A stretch of 64,000 bases of DNA from Lonsdalea britannica (GCF_002111595.1 NZ_LUTN01000013.1:55980-119979), one strand, 5' to 3'; shown: positions 18,736 to 30,886, numbered from the stretch's first letter. A program made the numbers and translations. Notes: generated by a model from the sequence alone, not told the origin.

Positions 18736-20526
18736 GTGGCGATTTTTACATTGAAGAGGAATTTTTATCGCACCGGCGGCCTCCGCCTGTGCCGTGCGAT
18801 AGGTGTGTGCGGATTACTGCTGGCGAGTGCGTCTGCCAGCGCCGCTTCCAATGTCCGTCTGCAGGTCACGGGACTGACGGGCGACCTGCAAAAGAACGTG
18901 CGAGCGCAGCTGTCGACCATTACCGCCGATGAAGTGAGCGCAGATGGACGTTTCCGTTCCCGCGTCAACACGGCTGTTCGACAGGGTTTGCGGGCGCTGG
19001 GCTACTACGATCCTGAGATCGACTTTCAGTTCTTACCCGCCGTCAATGGCGGCCGTCCGGTGCTGATGGTCAAGGTGACGCCGGGAGAACCGGTGAAAAT
19101 CGCCGGTGTGGACGTCGATATTGAAGGGCATGCTCGTAACGACGAGGATTTCCTGAAGCTGAAGAAAGAAAAAACGCCTGCGCTGGGTACGATCCTTAAC
19201 CACGGCGATTATGACGATTTTAAAAGCGACCTGAACACGCTTGCCGTCAGCAAAGGCTACTTCGACGCGCACTTCCTCAAAAGCCAGCTGGGGGTGATGG
19301 ACTCGACCCATCAGGCCTTCTGGGACATCGACTACGACAGCGGCGATCGCTATCGCTTCGGCGCGCTGAGCATCGAGGGATCGCAGATCCGCGAAGAGTA
19401 CGTCCGCGCGCTGCTGCCTTTCCACGAAGGCGATGACTACACTTCTGAACAGCTGGGCGAATTCAACCGCCGACTCTCGGCCACCGGATGGTTTAACTCC
19501 GTGGTGGTGTCCCCCGACCTTCAACGCGGCAGAGAAAACAAAAATAAAGAGCTGCCGATGGAAGCCCTGCTGTCTCCGCGGACGCACAATACCGTTGAAA
19601 CCGGGGTCGGCTACGCGACGGACGTGGGTCCGCGCGTGAAAACGACCTGGAACAAACCCTGGGTCAACTCCAGCGGCCACAGCCTGCAAAGCAGCTTCAG
19701 CGTTTCGGCTCCGGAACAGCAGCTCGATCTGAGCTACAAAATCCCGCTGCTAAAAAGCCCGCTGGAGCAATACTACCTTTTGCAGGGCGGCTTCAAGCGT
19801 GAGGACCTCAATGATACCAAGGCGGACTCCACCACCCTGAATGTGGCCCGTTACTGGAACTATTCCAGCGGTTGGCAGCGTTCAGTCAACTTGCGTTGGA
19901 GTCTCGATCACTTTACTCAGGGGTCGGTGACCGACACGACGATGCTGCTTTACCCCGGCTTCAACGTGAACCGTACCCGTCAGCGGGGCGGTTTGATGCC
20001 GACGTGGGGGGACTCGCAAAGCTACTCCATCGACGTGTCCAATACCGCCTGGGGATCCGATATCGACTTCTCCGTCTTCCAGGCGCAGAACGTCTGGATC
20101 CGTACGCTGGAAGAGAAACACCGATTCGTCGTGCGCGGCAATCTGGGCTGGATTGAAACCGGCAGCTTCTCCCGCGTGCCGCCATCCCTGCGTTTCTTCG
20201 CCGGGGGCGACCGCAGCATTCGCGGCTACAAATACAAATCTATCTCTCCTCGCGATGGCGACGACAAGTTGACCGGGGCCTCCCGGCTGGCGACGGGCTC
20301 GCTCGAATATCAATACAACATTACCGGCAAATGGTGGGGCGCGGCGTTCATCGACAGCGGTGAAGCGGTCAACGACTTCAAGCAAAGCAACTTCAAAACC
20401 GGGGCGGGGGTCGGCGTCCGCTGGGCGTCCCCGGTTGGGCCTATCAAGCTGGACATCGCACGACCTATCGGCGATCCGGAAAAACACGGTTTACAGTTCT
20501 ACATCGGTTTGGGGCCTGAATTATGA
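18736..20526 (+). CDS. tamA: Translocation and assembly module outer-membrane subunit TamA
   Basis: Omp85-family outer-membrane protein that, with TamB, helps insert autotransporters and move lipids. 596 residues (577 in E. coli). A signal peptide ends near ASASAAS (about 37), three POTRA domains cover about 38-280, and the C-terminal part is a 16-stranded barrel with [14 protein letters not shown], the Omp85 motif. The start is GTG 18736, with AGGGAG five bases before; no nearby ATG fits. Its stop overlaps tamB (ATGA), so the two are coupled. Confidence 0.95.
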   Translation: MAIFTLKRNFYRTGGLRLCRAIGVCGLLLASASASAASNVRLQVTGLTGDLQKNVRAQLSTITADEVSADGRFRSRVNTAVRQGLRALGYYDPEIDFQFLPAVNGGRPVLMVKVTPGEPVKIAGVDVDIEGHARNDEDFLKLKKEKTPALGTILNHGDYDDFKSDLNTLAVSKGYFDAHFLKSQLGVMDSTHQAFWDIDYDSGDRYRFGALSIEGSQIREEYVRALLPFHEGDDYTSEQLGEFNRRLSATGWFNSVVVSPDLQRGRENKNKELPMEALLSPRTHNTVETGVGYATDVGPRVKTTWNKPWVNSSGHSLQSSFSVSAPEQQLDLSYKIPLLKSPLEQYYLLQGGFKREDLNDTKADSTTLNVARYWNYSSGWQRSVNLRWSLDHFTQGSVTDTTMLLYPGFNVNRTRQRGGLMPTWGDSQSYSIDVSNTAWGSDIDFSVFQAQNVWIRTLEEKHRFVVRGNLGWIETGSFSRVPPSLRFFAGGDRSIRGYKYKSISPRDGDDKLTGASRLATGSLEYQYNITGKWWGAAFIDSGEAVNDFKQSNFKTGAGVGVRWASPVGPIKLDIARPIGDPEKHGLQFYIGLGPEL

Positions 20527-23500
20527 GTAAGTTGAAAAAAATCGGGATCGGCCTCATTGCCGTGGTATTAGCGCTACTGGTGGCGTTGACGTTGTTGGTG
20601 ACGACGACGCCCGGGCTGCATTTCATGCTCAGTTCGGCCACGCGTTGGGTGCCGGGATTGGCTATTGGGAAGGTAGACGGCGGCTGGCGCGACCTGACGT
20701 TACAGGACTTCAGCTACCAGATGCCGGGCGTGACGGTGAAAGCTTCCCGTCTGCATCTGGCTCTGACTCCGAACTGCCTGTGGCACAGCCGACTGTGCAT
20801 TAACGACCTGTCGCTACAGGGGCTGGACGTGGTGGTGGACACCAAGGCCATGCCGGCCGCCGCTCCGGAGAACACGACCGCCAGCGAGCCGACCACGGAA
20901 ATCTCTACGCCGGTGACGCTGGATCTGCAACATTTCAGCCTGCAAAACACCCGCGTGACGGTGGACGATGTCGCCATCTCGCTGGCGGAATTTCAGACCG
21001 GCATGCTGTGGCAGGGACGGTCACTGACGCTGCAACCGACCCGTATCGCTTCTTTACTGGTCGCGCTGCCTAAAACCCCCGCGGGACTGGTCGTCAAAGA
21101 TAACGTGACGGCGGGCGACGTCGCGCAGACGCTGCCGCAGGTGGCCAAAGCGTCTCAGGATAAAGAGGCCGGAGACGCTAAAGCGGCGTCGGCGGAGAAA
21201 GCGCCCGCCGAACCGCCGTTAGGCGAGCGTCTACAGGCGATGTTTGCCAAGCCGCTGCTGAACGACATGCCGGACATCACGCTGCCGCTCGATGTGACGA
21301 TCGCGGATATCACTGGCGAGCAGCTGCGTGTCACCGGCGATCAGGATGTGACGATCAACCGTCTCCAACTGCAAGCCTCCACGCTGAAACAGGCCGTCAC
21401 TCTGCAAAAGTTCAGCGTACAGTCCCCGCAGGGATCGCTGTTCGCCAACGGCGCGGCGACGCTTAACGGCGACTGGCCGGTGACGTTTAACGCCAACGGC
21501 GCGCTGAACATCGACCCGTTGAAGGGGGAACGCCTGAAGCTCACCGTCGACGGCGCATTGCGGCAGCAGCTGAAGCTGGCGATGAATTTGTCCGGTCCGC
21601 AGCGCGCGCAACTGAATATCGACACGGCGCTGGCTGAGACGGGCCTGCCGTTGACGCTGAAACTGCAAAGCTCACAGCTGCGTTGGCCGGTGACCGGCAC
21701 CGCGCAGTATCAGATGAATAACCTGCAAGTGAACTTTGGCGGTAAAGCGACGGACTATGCGCTCAACGTGAAGGGCGATATCCGTGGCAGCGCCGTTCCG
21801 CCCGCGTCACTGCGGGTCGAAGGGAAAGGCGATTTGCAGCAGTTCGAGCTGGCGCACCTGCGGCTGGATGCGTTCGAGGGCTACGGCGATATCACCGCGA
21901 AAGTCGACTGGCGCGACGCCGTCAACTGGAGCAGCGCGCTGACCCTCAGCCGTATCAATACGGGGCGGCAGTGGCCGGATTGGCCGGTACGCCTTAACGG
22001 CAGCATCAAGGCTAACGGGCAGGTCGTCTCCGGCAGTGACTGGACGCTACAGGTGCCTCAGGTGCAGATGGACGGCAGCATCCGTCAGAACAAGCTGACG
22101 GCGAAAGGTTCCCTGAGCGGTAACGCGGCGGGGCAGTGGAACGTGCCCGGACTGAATCTGGCGCTGGGACGCAACCAAATCAACGTGAAGGGAAAACTGG
22201 ACGACCGCTGGCAGTTGTTGGCCGATATCAACGCGCCGGAGCTGAATGGCATGTTGCCGGGTCTGGGCGGGCACATCCTCGGCAATCTTCATCTGGACGG
22301 CCGTCGTGACGCGCCTCAGGTGCGCGCCGACTTAACGGCCTCTGGGCTGCGCTGGCAGGAACTTCGGATTCAGCGTATCGACCTGAAAGGCGATGTTCGC
22401 TCTGATCAGCAGATTCAGGGGACGCTGGCGCTCAAGGTGGCCCAGCTCACTCAGGGGGCGCTGAAGATCAGCTCGGTTGACCTGGCAGCGGGCGGCAACG
22501 AAAACAAACATCAGCTCCAGCTCACCGTGAAAGGCGAGCCGGTTTCCGGCCAGCTTGCGGTGAATGGCAGCTTCGACCGCGCTCAGCAACGCTGGCGCGG
22601 CACGTTGAACAACACCCGTTTCGATACGCCGGTAGGCGAGTGGCGGCTGACTCAGGCAATGTCGCTGGATTATTTGGCGGCGGCGCAGAAAATCACCGTC
22701 GGCACCCACTGCTGGGTGAATCCGCATGCTGAAGTGTGTGTACCTAAACCGATAGAGCGGGTCCGAGCGGACAGGCCAGCGTGCGGCTCAACCGCTTCGA
22801 CCTGGCGATGCTGGAGCCTTTCCTGAGTGAAGATACCGTGCTGAGCGGGCGTTTCACCGGCGATGCCAATGTGAGCTGGCAGGCAAACGGCGGACTGCCG
22901 CAGGCCAAAGTCACATTGAACGGCGATGGTGTAAGCGTACGCCAGCAGATGCAGGGCGGCGCGCTGCCGGTCGTCTTCGACACACTGACGCTGAACGCCG
23001 GTCTTGACCGCGGTCAGGCCAAAATCGGCTGGCGGATGGCGATTCGCGGCAACGGCCGTCTGAATGGCGACGTGCTGATCAGCGATCCGCAGCAGCGCCG
23101 TAACCTGAGCGGTACGGTCACCATTGATACGCTGTCGCTGGATATGCTCAATCCGGCGTTGCAGCAGGGCGAAAAAGCCGCGGGTATTCTGAACGCCAAT
23201 CTGCGGTTAGGCGGCAACGTCGAACGTCCGCAGATCTTTGGTCAGATGGTGTTGGAAAAACTGGATATCGACGGTAACTGGATGCCGGTCGATCTGAAAA
23301 ATGGCCGTCTTGCGGTGTACTTCAATGGCATGTCCTCCACGCTGCAAGGCTTCCTCAAAACGACGCAAGGGCAGGTCAACCTGGCCGGGGGGGCCGACTG
23401 GTCGCAGCCGGATGCCTGGCGCGCGCGCGTGGCGGCGAAAGGCGATCGTATGCGAGTGACGGTGCCGCCGATGGTGCGTCTGGATGTGTCGCCCGACATC

Positions 23501-24373
23501 GTTTTCGAAGCCACGCCGCAGCTGCTGGCGTTGAACGGGTCAGTGAATATTCCGTGGGCGCGCATCGTGGTGCATGACCTGCCAGCCAGTTCGGTGGGCG
23601 TTTCGTCGGACGAGGTGATGTTGAATGAAGAAGGAAAACCGACGCAGCAGAAATCGACCTCGATTCCGATCAACAGCAACCTGACTATCCATATCGGCGA
23701 CGACGTCAAACTGGATGCTTACGGCCTGACCGCCAATCTGGCGGGCGATCTGAAAGTCGCGCAGGACGAACGTGGTTTGGGGCTTAATGGCCAAATCAAT
23801 ATTCCCAGCGGGCGATTCAAGGCGTATGGTCAAGATCTGCAGGTTCGCAAAGGTCAGCTGTTATTTGCGGGACCGCCGGGACAACCGATGCTGAATATCG
23901 AGGCTATCCGTAACCCTGACAACACGGAAGACGATGTCACGGTGGGAATTCGCGTCACGGGCTCCGCGTCGGCGCCCAAGCTGGAGGTCTTCTCCGATCC
24001 GACCCTATCGCAACAGGAAGCGTTGTCCTATCTGCTTCGCGGTCAGGGGCTGGATAGCAGCGGAACCGATAGCTCAATGATGACCTCAGCATTGATCGGT
24101 CTGGGGGTTGCGCAGACAGGCCAAGTTGTGGGTAAAATCGGCGAGGCTTTCGGCGTAAGCAATTTAGCTCTGGATACACAGGGCGCTGGCGACAGTTCGC
24201 AAGTCGTCGTCAGCGGTTACGTCGCACCGGGCCTGCAAGTCAAATATGGCGTGGGTATATTTGATTCACTGGCAACGTTAACGCTGCGTTATCGTTTAAT
24301 GCCGAAACTATATCTGGAGGCGGTGTCTGGCGTCAGTCAGGCATTAGATGTGCTCTATCAGTTCGAGTTTTAG
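20523..24373 (+). CDS. tamB: TamB, AsmA-like inter-membrane bridge protein (frameshift near 22757)
   Basis: Very large inner-membrane-anchored protein that spans the periplasm as a beta-sheet groove and partners TamA. A signal anchor lies at residues 5-30. The C-terminal DUF490/TamB domain ends in LDVLYQFEF. Frame one (20523-22826) and frame two (to 24373) join if a G is restored at about 22757, changing GATAGAGCGGG to GATAGAGGCGGG. The join then reads [20 protein letters not shown], which agrees with E. coli. The joined protein has about 1283 residues (1259 in E. coli). Both halves are free of other damage, so I read this as a sequencing error rather than a real break. Confidence 0.93.
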
Positions 24374-24375
24374 CG

Positions 24376-24723
24376 ATGCGAATTATTGTCTATGGCAGTT
24401 TACGACGCAAACAGGGAAATAGTCATTGGATGACCAATGCGCAATGGCTAGGCGACCATCAGCTCGAAGGCTATGAGCTGTATGATTTAGGTCACTATCC
24501 GGCGGCAGTGGCGGGTGAGGGGGCGGTCTACGGCGAAGTCTATCGCATTAGTTCCTCCATCCTGACCGAATTGGATGCTTTAAAACGAGACGGCGGCGAA
24601 TATAAGCGCAAGCTGATATTCACCCCTTACGGCAGCGCCTGGATCTATCTTTACCAGCGCTCCGTGACCGGTCTGCGGCGCATCAGTAGCGGCGACTGGT
24701 CCAAACGCGACGAGGAAGCGTAA
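24376..24723 (+). CDS. ytfP: Gamma-glutamylcyclotransferase-like protein YtfP
   Basis: Small protein of the GGCT/AIG2 fold, 115 residues (113 in E. coli). The N-terminal substrate loop YGSLRRKQGNSHWM and the central GHYPA and VYGEVYRIS segments match YtfP. The glutamate expected at the catalytic site of GGCT enzymes is plausibly the one in LDALKRDGGEYKRK. The substrate is not established. It begins two bases after the tamB stop, so it is the third gene of the tamAB operon, as in E. coli. Confidence 0.92.
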   Translation: MRIIVYGSLRRKQGNSHWMTNAQWLGDHQLEGYELYDLGHYPAAVAGEGAVYGEVYRISSSILTELDALKRDGGEYKRKLIFTPYGSAWIYLYQRSVTGLRRISSGDWSKRDEEA

Positions 24724-24816
24724 CCGCTTTTCATCGTCCTCTCGGCGGCCCCGATGCCCGATGTCGGGGCAGGCATTGAAGCCGGGAACATCGTTTTTCA
24801 GTCTGCATCAGTCAAT

Positions 24817-24847
24817 AAAAAACACCGCCCGTTGCGGTGTTTTTTTT
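24817..24847 (+). terminator. Terminator of tamA-tamB-ytfP
   Basis: AAAAAACACCGC (24817-24828), a five-base loop and GCGGTGTTTTTT (24834-24845) with further Ts to 24847. It may act on both strands. Confidence 0.9.
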
Positions 24848-24952
24848 ATGCCTTCATCAGAGGCATTCCACCCTGTTTGAGCGCAAAAAAGCGCGCAGAC
24901 AACGGCCTGCGAATTTTAACGCGTGAGACGCGCCGCTGGACGTCAGAAACAA

Positions 24953-24986
24953 CAAGGGGGCTGAGCCGTTAAGCTCAGCCCCCTTG
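24953..24986 (-). terminator. Terminator of ppa
   Basis: A perfect 14-base stem, CAAGGGGGCTGAGC (24953-24966) and GCTCAGCCCCCTTG (24973-24986), loop of six. On the minus strand it is followed by TTGTTTCT. It lies about 60 bases past the ppa stop. Confidence 0.8.
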
Positions 24987-25043
24987 CAGGGTCAGGTGAT
25001 GCGCGGATAGGAACGTCTTCCCGCTACGCTGTCACCATCAGGA

Positions 25044-25574
25044 TTACTTGTTTTTGGCGCGTTCGAAAGAGGCAACGATTTCCGCTTTAGCCGCTTCTGC
25101 GTTGTCCCAGCCTTCCACTTTCACCCATTTGCCTTTTTCCAGATCTTTGTAGTGCTCAAAGAAATGGCCGATCTGCGCACGCAGCAGTTCAGGCAGGTCG
25201 TTCACATCCTGAATGTGCTCGTACTCTTTGCTCAGCTTGCTGTGGGGTACGGCAACCACTTTGGCATCTTCACCGGATTCGTCGGTCATTTTCAGTACGC
25301 CAACCGGACGGCAACGGATCACAGAGCCTGGCTGCAGCGGGAACGGGGTCGGAACCAGCACGTCGACCGGATCGCCGTCCAGCGACAGGGTGTGGTTGAT
25401 GTAACCGTAGTTGCACGGATAGAACATCGCCGTAGACATGAAGCGGTCAACAAACAGCGCGCCGCTTTCTTTGTCTACTTCGTATTTGATGGGATCGGAA
25501 TTCGCGGGAATTTCGATGACTACATAAATATCTTCCGGAAGCGATTTGCCTGCCGGCACCGTATTCAAGCTCAT
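25044..25574 (-). CDS. ppa: Inorganic pyrophosphatase
   Basis: Hydrolyses pyrophosphate to phosphate, pulling biosynthetic reactions forward. 176 residues from ATG 25574, exactly the E. coli length. It contains the metal-site signature DGDPVDVLV and the surrounding [16 protein letters not shown], and it ends ASFERAKNK as in E. coli. An upstream in-frame ATG at 25595 adds only seven residues, while AAGGAA is placed for 25574. Last gene of the E. coli-like tamB-ytfP-ppa segment before the order changes. Confidence 0.97.
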   Translation of the reverse strand: MSLNTVPAGKSLPEDIYVVIEIPANSDPIKYEVDKESGALFVDRFMSTAMFYPCNYGYINHTLSLDGDPVDVLVPTPFPLQPGSVIRCRPVGVLKMTDESGEDAKVVAVPHSKLSKEYEHIQDVNDLPELLRAQIGHFFEHYKDLEKGKWVKVEGWDNAEAAKAEIVASFERAKNK

Positions 25575-25767
25575 GTCGGTTTCCTTCTCTTTCAAACCAG
25601 AAATGGAGTGGCGGTCATTATAGCCAACTCGTCGTGAAAGTCGCGGTTTTTAGCAGTGCGGACGCCGGTTCGACGCGTCGCAGGGCCGGGACGGCTCCCG
25701 TTAGGACTAACGTTATGGAGGTGGTGGCTAGCAAGCTAACCATAACCACTATAATAATTAATTTAAT

Positions 25768-25794
25768 TGAAGACTAAGGGTGATGATCCGATAA
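25768..25794 (+). promoter_or_regulatory. Candidate sigma-28 (FliA) promoter of the chemoreceptor gene
   Basis: TGAAGACT, 11 bases, TCCGATAA. The consensus is TAAAGTTT-N11-GCCGATAA, so seven of eight -10 bases and five of eight -35 bases match with exact spacing. The transcript start would be about 64 bases before the ATG at 25865. Confidence 0.5.
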
Positions 25795-25864
25795 GAAGGG
25801 GGCTTCTTTAATGAGATTTATCTATTTTTTATGGCTTTTTCATTAAGTTAAGAGGGATTTTTGG

Positions 25865-27449
25865 ATGTTGAAAAATATCACGGTGAAGTCGAGCCTGATT
25901 GTATTGCTGAGCGTCATGGTGCTGCTGCTGCTTCTGGTCAGCGGTATCGGCGCCAATGCTATCAGCCAGGGAAATGCGTCATTAAGCTCGATCGATAAAA
26001 TACAGGGGAAGGAATTGGGGACGCTGGCGGCGAGCTATACGGCGACGCTGCGAGCCCGTACTACCGCCTATCAGGCCGCGCGGCAGTTGGATGAGGGCAA
26101 CGTCACCCGGGCGAAGGAAACGCTGTCACGCGTTGAAAACTATCTGGCGCTTTCTCGTAAGGACATGGATGAGTTTCTGGCGTATGGCACGGTGACCGCC
26201 AAAGGCGCGATCCTGGCCGAGCAGATCAAAACCAGCTATGAAAGCTATCGCAACCAGGGCATCGCTCCGATGATGGAAGCGTTGAAAAAGGGCGATACCG
26301 TCGAGTTCTACAAAATCACACAAGACGTTGTCGTGCCTTATAGCATGGCGATGGATAAAGCCATCAACGACTTCCGCGTCTTCGCCATCATGGTGGGAGA
26401 CAACCTGCTGACCAAGGCTGAAGAGCTGGCGTTAAGCGTCTCTCAATTATCGGCCTGTCTTGCGTCCTGACGCTGCTGCTGTCCGGCGTCGCCTGGGTGG
26501 TGATCAAGCGTCTGATCCTGCAACCGTTAGATCGCTCCGTTCATCAGTTGGAAGTCATTGCTGGCGGCGATCTGTCCCAGCATATTGAGGACGGCGGCAA
26601 GAACGAAATCGGCCGTCTGATTCAGGCGATGAAGACGATGCAGGATGCGCTGGCGACCGCCGTCGGGCGTGTACGCGATGCGGGAGGACAGATTGAAGTC
26701 GGCACGCGAGAGCTGTCCGCCGGCAACATTAATTTGGCCGCTCGTACCGAAGAATCTGCGGCGTCACTGGAACAGACCGCCGCGAGCATGGAGCAGCTGT
26801 CCTCTACGGTGAAACTGAATGCGGAAAGCGCCGATCAGGCTATCAACTGTCGCAGAACGTTGCCAGCATCGCGGACAAGGGCAGCGACGCCGTACGTCGG
26901 ATGCTGGAAAAAATGGAGCTGATCTCGACAAGTACGGCGAGCGTGGCGGATATTCTGGCCATGATCGACGGCATCGCTTTCCAGACCAACATTCTGGCGC
27001 TGAATGCGGCGGTTGAAGCGGCGCGGGCAGGCGAGCAGGGACGTGGTTTTGCTGTGGTGGCTGGCGAAGTGCGTAGTCTGGCTCAGCGCAGTGCGCAGTC
27101 TGCCAAAGAGATCAAAACGCTGCTGGAAGACTCGCAGGTCCAAGTGCGTGAAGGTACGGAGATCGCGCAGGTCGCTGGTGAAACCATGAAGGACGTGTCG
27201 TCCGCCGTGGTGCAGGTGACGACGCTGATGGGCGAGATTTCCACCGCGACCCGCGAGCAGAGCAACGGCATCGATCAGGTCAATACCGCCGTGTCGCAGA
27301 TGGACAGCGTGGCGCAGCAGAATGCCTCGTTGGTCGAAGAGTCGGCTTCGGCGACACGTTCGCTGGAAGAACAGGCGATTGAACTGGCGGCCAGTATGGA
27401 ACTGTTTAAGCTGGACAATGAGCCGCTGGCTGCGATTGGCCGCAGCTAA
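25865..27449 (+). CDS. Methyl-accepting chemotaxis protein (two frameshifts, near 26443 and 26846)
   Basis: Transmembrane chemoreceptor. Helix one lies near residues 11-32, then a four-helix periplasmic sensor domain, helix two ([16 protein letters not shown]), HAMP and the signalling domain with the hairpin core [20 protein letters not shown]. Three frames must be joined: 25865-26470, then one through HAMP, then the one ending at 27449. Each join needs one added base, at TCTCAATT (about 26443) and in the AA of ATCAACTG (about 26846). The repaired product has about 528 residues. It has no C-terminal NWETF-type pentapeptide, so it depends on other receptors for adaptation. The ligand is unknown. 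Confidence 0.9.
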
Positions 27450-27511
27450 ACGAGAGTAAGAGAGTAACGCGGCGCTGCGAATCAGCGGCGTCGTGAATCA
27501 CGCGATGCAGG

Positions 27512-28135
27512 TTATTTCTGTTCGGAGGATGAGGAGGAGTTCCTGCGTCGCTTTTTCCAGATTTTCGTTTCCTGACCGCGCCACAGACGCTGAATATTAT
27601 CGTGGTGACGGACCAGAATCAGGCAAGACAGCATGGCGACCGGGAAGGTCAATTGCGGTTTAAACCACCAGACGTAAAACGGCGCGATCAGCGCGCTCAC
27701 AATAGCGCCCAGCGACGAATACCCGCTCAGCAGCACGGTCAACAGCCAGGTTCCCGTCATCAATCCCGTTAAATCCCAACCGATAGGCGCGATGGCGCCG
27801 AATGCGGTCGCGACTCCTTTGCCGCCGTGAAAGCGGAAGAACAGAGGATAGATGTGCCCCAGACAGGCGGCGATGGCGATCAGACCGAGATAAAACGGCG
27901 TGACGCCAACTTCATAAGCGCCCCAAACGGGCAGCATGCCCTTCAGGATATCGAAAACCAGCACGGCCGCTGCCGCGCCCTTACCGCCGACGCGCAACAC
28001 GTTAGTGGCTCCGGGGTTTCCCGAGCCGTTTTCGCGTGGGTCTGGCAATCTGGCGATCCTACAGACCAGAATCGCACTGGAAATCGAGCCGCACAGGTAC
28101 GCGAGGATAATCATTCCTAGCGCGGTAGCACTCAT
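27512..28135 (-). CDS. plsY: Glycerol-3-phosphate acyltransferase PlsY
   Basis: Inner-membrane enzyme transferring an acyl group from acyl-phosphate to glycerol 3-phosphate, the first step of phospholipid synthesis. 207 residues from ATG 28135, with five membrane helices and the three conserved loops [21 protein letters not shown] and (near the end) [10 protein letters not shown]. The cytoplasmic tail is basic and serine-rich ([14 protein letters not shown]), longer than needed for activity. It is divergent from folB, as in E. coli. Confidence 0.95.
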   Translation of the reverse strand: MSATALGMIILAYLCGSISSAILVCRIARLPDPRENGSGNPGATNVLRVGGKGAAAAVLVFDILKGMLPVWGAYEVGVTPFYLGLIAIAACLGHIYPLFFRFHGGKGVATAFGAIAPIGWDLTGLMTGTWLLTVLLSGYSSLGAIVSALIAPFYVWWFKPQLTFPVAMLSCLILVRHHDNIQRLWRGQETKIWKKRRRNSSSSSEQK

Positions 28136-28242
28136 AGTATGCGTCCGTCTAATAAAGGTCGTTTTAATATTAGCATCCAAGGATAATACGCATATTCGGC
28201 CGGAAGTGGTATCCGGCAGCCGCAAAAACAGAGGGTAAGGTA

Positions 28243-28596
28243 ATGGATATCGTATTTATCGAAGAACTTAGCGTGATTACCACGATCGGCGTTTACGACT
28301 GGGAACAGACCATCCAGCAAAAGCTGGTGTTCGATATTGAAATGGGATGGGACAACCGCGCCGCCGCCGTCAGCGATGATGTCAAAGATTGTCTAAGCTA
28401 TGCGGATGTCAGCGAGGCAGTGATCGCGCTCGTCTCCACACAGCGGTTTGCGCTGGTTGAACGTGTGGCTGAAGACGTGGTCCAAATGCTGATGAAACGA
28501 TTCGGGATACCGTGGATGCGTCTCAAAGTCAGCAAACCGGGTGCAGTCGCTCAGGCTCGTGCGGTCGGCGTAGTGATCGAGCGGGGAATGAGATAA
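28243..28596 (+). CDS. folB: Dihydroneopterin aldolase FolB
   Basis: Converts dihydroneopterin to 6-hydroxymethyl-dihydropterin and glycolaldehyde in folate synthesis. 117 residues. It begins [22 protein letters not shown], the family start, with the pterin-binding Glu in this segment, and contains [10 protein letters not shown] and [26 protein letters not shown] precedes the ATG. E. coli has the same neighbours, plsY and uppP. Confidence 0.95.
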   Translation: MDIVFIEELSVITTIGVYDWEQTIQQKLVFDIEMGWDNRAAAVSDDVKDCLSYADVSEAVIALVSTQRFALVERVAEDVVQMLMKRFGIPWMRLKVSKPGAVAQARAVGVVIERGMR

Positions 28597-28674
28597 TTCC
28601 GTTATGCAATGATTAGAGACCCTTCCTAAGGTCATTAGCCCGTAATCTCATTATTTTAATGTCGTTTCATATGC

Positions 28675-28705
28675 AGCGGCTCGCGTGCAGCGAGGCCGCT
28701 TTTTT
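28675..28705 (+). terminator. Terminator between folB and uppP
   Basis: AGCGGCTCGC, a five-base loop and GCGAGGCCGCT (one bulged G), then five Ts at 28701-28705. It lies 30 bases before the uppP ATG, so it could also attenuate read-through. Confidence 0.7.
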
Positions 28706-28736
28706 ATGGTTACGGTTTGATGGAGCTGAACAGGTA

Positions 28737-29558
28737 ATGACAGATTCATACACGTTGCTGGTGGCGTTTATCCTTGGGATCGTCGAGGGGCTGACGGAGT
28801 TTTTACCCGTCTCGTCGACTGGACATATGATCCTTGTCGGTCATTGGTTGGGATTTGAGAACGATCTGTCGAAAACCTTTGAGGTGGTGATTCAGCTGGG
28901 GTCTATCCTGGCGGTGGTGGTCGTGTTCTGGCGGCGGATGTTTGGGCTGATTGGCATTCATTTTGGTCGCGAACCTCATGATGGCGTCAAGCCTACCGGG
29001 CGTTTGACTCTGGTGCATATCTTGCTGGGCATGGGGCCGGCGGTGGTGTTGGGGATGTTGTTCCATGACGCCATCAAAACGTTGTTCAACCCGCAGATGG
29101 TGGCATGGGCGCTGATCGCCGGCGGTATTTTACTGCTGATTGCCGAGAAGTGGCGTCCTAAAACTCCGCGTGCGGAAGGGCTGGATGATATTACCTATCG
29201 TCAGGCGTTCTACATCGGGTGTTTTCAGTGTCTGGCGCTCTGGCCGGGATTTTCCCGTTCCGGCGCGACGATCTCCGGCGGGATGTTGACGGGCGTGAGT
29301 CGATTTGCGGCGTCCGAGTTTTCTTTCATCCTGGCGGTGCCGATGATGTTGGGAGCCAGCGGGTTGGACTTGTACAAGAACTGGCACCTGATGAGCCTGT
29401 CTGCGCTGCCGATGTTCGCCATCGGCTTCATTACCGCGTTTGTGGTCGCGATGATTGCGATTAAAACGTTCCTGGCGGTGATCAAACGGATGTCGTTCGT
29501 GCCTTTCGCCATTTACCGCTTCATCGTCGGCGCGGCGGTATATGTGATCTTTATGTAA
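28737..29558 (+). CDS. uppP: Undecaprenyl-diphosphatase UppP (BacA)
   Basis: Inner-membrane phosphatase that recycles undecaprenyl pyrophosphate to the carrier lipid for peptidoglycan and other polymers. 273 residues from ATG 28737, exactly the E. coli length. It carries the motifs [15 protein letters not shown] near residue 16 and [13 protein letters not shown] near 172, the two conserved regions of the active site, and about eight membrane helices. The longer frame upstream from 28659 overlaps the terminator and is not used. Confidence 0.96.
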   Translation: MTDSYTLLVAFILGIVEGLTEFLPVSSTGHMILVGHWLGFENDLSKTFEVVIQLGSILAVVVVFWRRMFGLIGIHFGREPHDGVKPTGRLTLVHILLGMGPAVVLGMLFHDAIKTLFNPQMVAWALIAGGILLLIAEKWRPKTPRAEGLDDITYRQAFYIGCFQCLALWPGFSRSGATISGGMLTGVSRFAASEFSFILAVPMMLGASGLDLYKNWHLMSLSALPMFAIGFITAFVVAMIAIKTFLAVIKRMSFVPFAIYRFIVGAAVYVIFM

Positions 29559-29602
29559 CACGCTAGGGGGCTCCCCTAAACGGGGGCTTTAACTGTGGTG
29601 TT

Positions 29603-29653
29603 AAAAACGGCCTTTCCTCTGCGGCAACGCATACGGGAAAGGCCGTTTTTTTT
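29603..29653. terminator. Bidirectional terminator between uppP and cca
   Basis: AACGGCCTTTCC (left arm) and GGAAAGGCCGTT (29636-29647), five As before and eight Ts after. It serves uppP on the plus strand and overlaps the cca stop on the minus strand. Confidence 0.85.
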
Positions 29654-30886
29654 AGTCAGCGCTCTGCTGGCTATCTTTCCAATCTTGCAAGGCGCGACGA
29701 CGACGCCAGTGCAGTTCGTCGCGGATCGCCGCATTGCGGAATCCATCGGCCACGACCTGCGCGCTGGTGACGCTGCTGGCGACCTTGAAGGCTTCGCGTA
29801 GATAGTCGCCCTGCGGATAAGGCTTGTGCTCAAAGCTAGTTCGCCCACGCGCGTCGGCCTCGCTGGTCAGAATCAGCTGATCCAGACGATGCGGCTTGCG
29901 CCAGACGTCGATGCTGTCGAACAGCTTCAACAGGGTCTTAGGTTGCAAGATGGGTGCGGTATGCAGCAGATCGTGGTATTCCGCCACCAGCTTCGCCAAA
30001 TCGCGTATGTGGTTAGGGATCCGCAGGCGCTGGCACATCGCTTCAATCAGCTTGATGCCCGCAGGACCGTGTCCGTGATGACGCGGCCACAGCGACGGCG
30101 GCGTCAGGCCTTTGCCGACGTCGTGACACAATGAGGCGAATCGAACGTCGATCTCCGGACTGAGCTGCGCCGCGATGGCCAGCGTCATCATGACATGAAT
30201 GCCGGTGTCGATTTCGGGGTGCCATTGCGCGGGGGCAGGGACGCCAAACAGATTGTCGATTTCAGGGAACAACACCTGCAATGCGCCGCAGTCCCGCAGC
30301 CGCTCAAAATAGACCTGCGGCGAGTTCGAACCCAGCGCCTTTTCGGTCTCTTTCCAAACGCGTTCCGGCGTCAGACTGTTGAGTTCGCCGCTGTCCACCA
30401 TCTGACGCATCAGCGCCAGCGTTTCCGGCGCAATCGTAAAGCGAGATGAGCGTAGCGGGCGGCGAATCGCGCGACACGCAATACTCGCAGCGGATCTTCG
30501 CCGAAGGCGTCGGAAACGTGGCGCAGCAGTTTTGAGGCGAGATCGCGTTGGCCGCCGTAAGGATCGATCAGGCTGCCGTCTTCATCTTGCGCGATGGCGT
30601 TGATGGTCAGATCGCGGCGCAGGAGATCGTCTTCCAGCGTCACGTCCGGACTGGCGTTGCAGACAAAACCGGTATAACCCTGCCCGGATTTACGTTCCGT
30701 TCGGGCCAGGGCGTACTCTTCGCGGCTGGTGGGGTGCAGGAAGACGGGGAAATCCCTGCCGACCTGCTGATAGCCGAGTTTCAATAGTGTTTCGGGCGTA
30801 GCGCCGACTACCACCCAGTCTCGCTCGGTGACGGGTTGATGCAATAAACCATCGCGCACGGCGCCACCCACAAGGTAAATCTTCAA
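29652..30886 (-). CDS. cca: CCA-adding enzyme / multifunctional Cca (frameshift near 30442)
   Basis: Adds and repairs the 3'-CCA end of tRNAs, with an added HD phosphohydrolase domain in enterobacteria. The N-terminal half has GGAVRDGLL, the catalytic region ERDWVVVG and RRDLTINAI. The C-terminal half has [11 protein letters not shown], the HD motif. The halves join when one base is restored near 30442 (coding strand CTCGCTTT to CTCGGCTTT), reading [15 protein letters not shown] as expected. The repaired length is 411 residues (412 in E. coli). The start is TTG 30886, with AGGAG six bases before; a TTG at 30892 would touch that site. A near-essential gene, so a read error is likely. Confidence 0.93.

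Noticed and set aside
28659..28736. N-terminal extension of uppP
   Set aside because: It reads through a terminator hairpin and gives a length beyond the conserved 273 residues.
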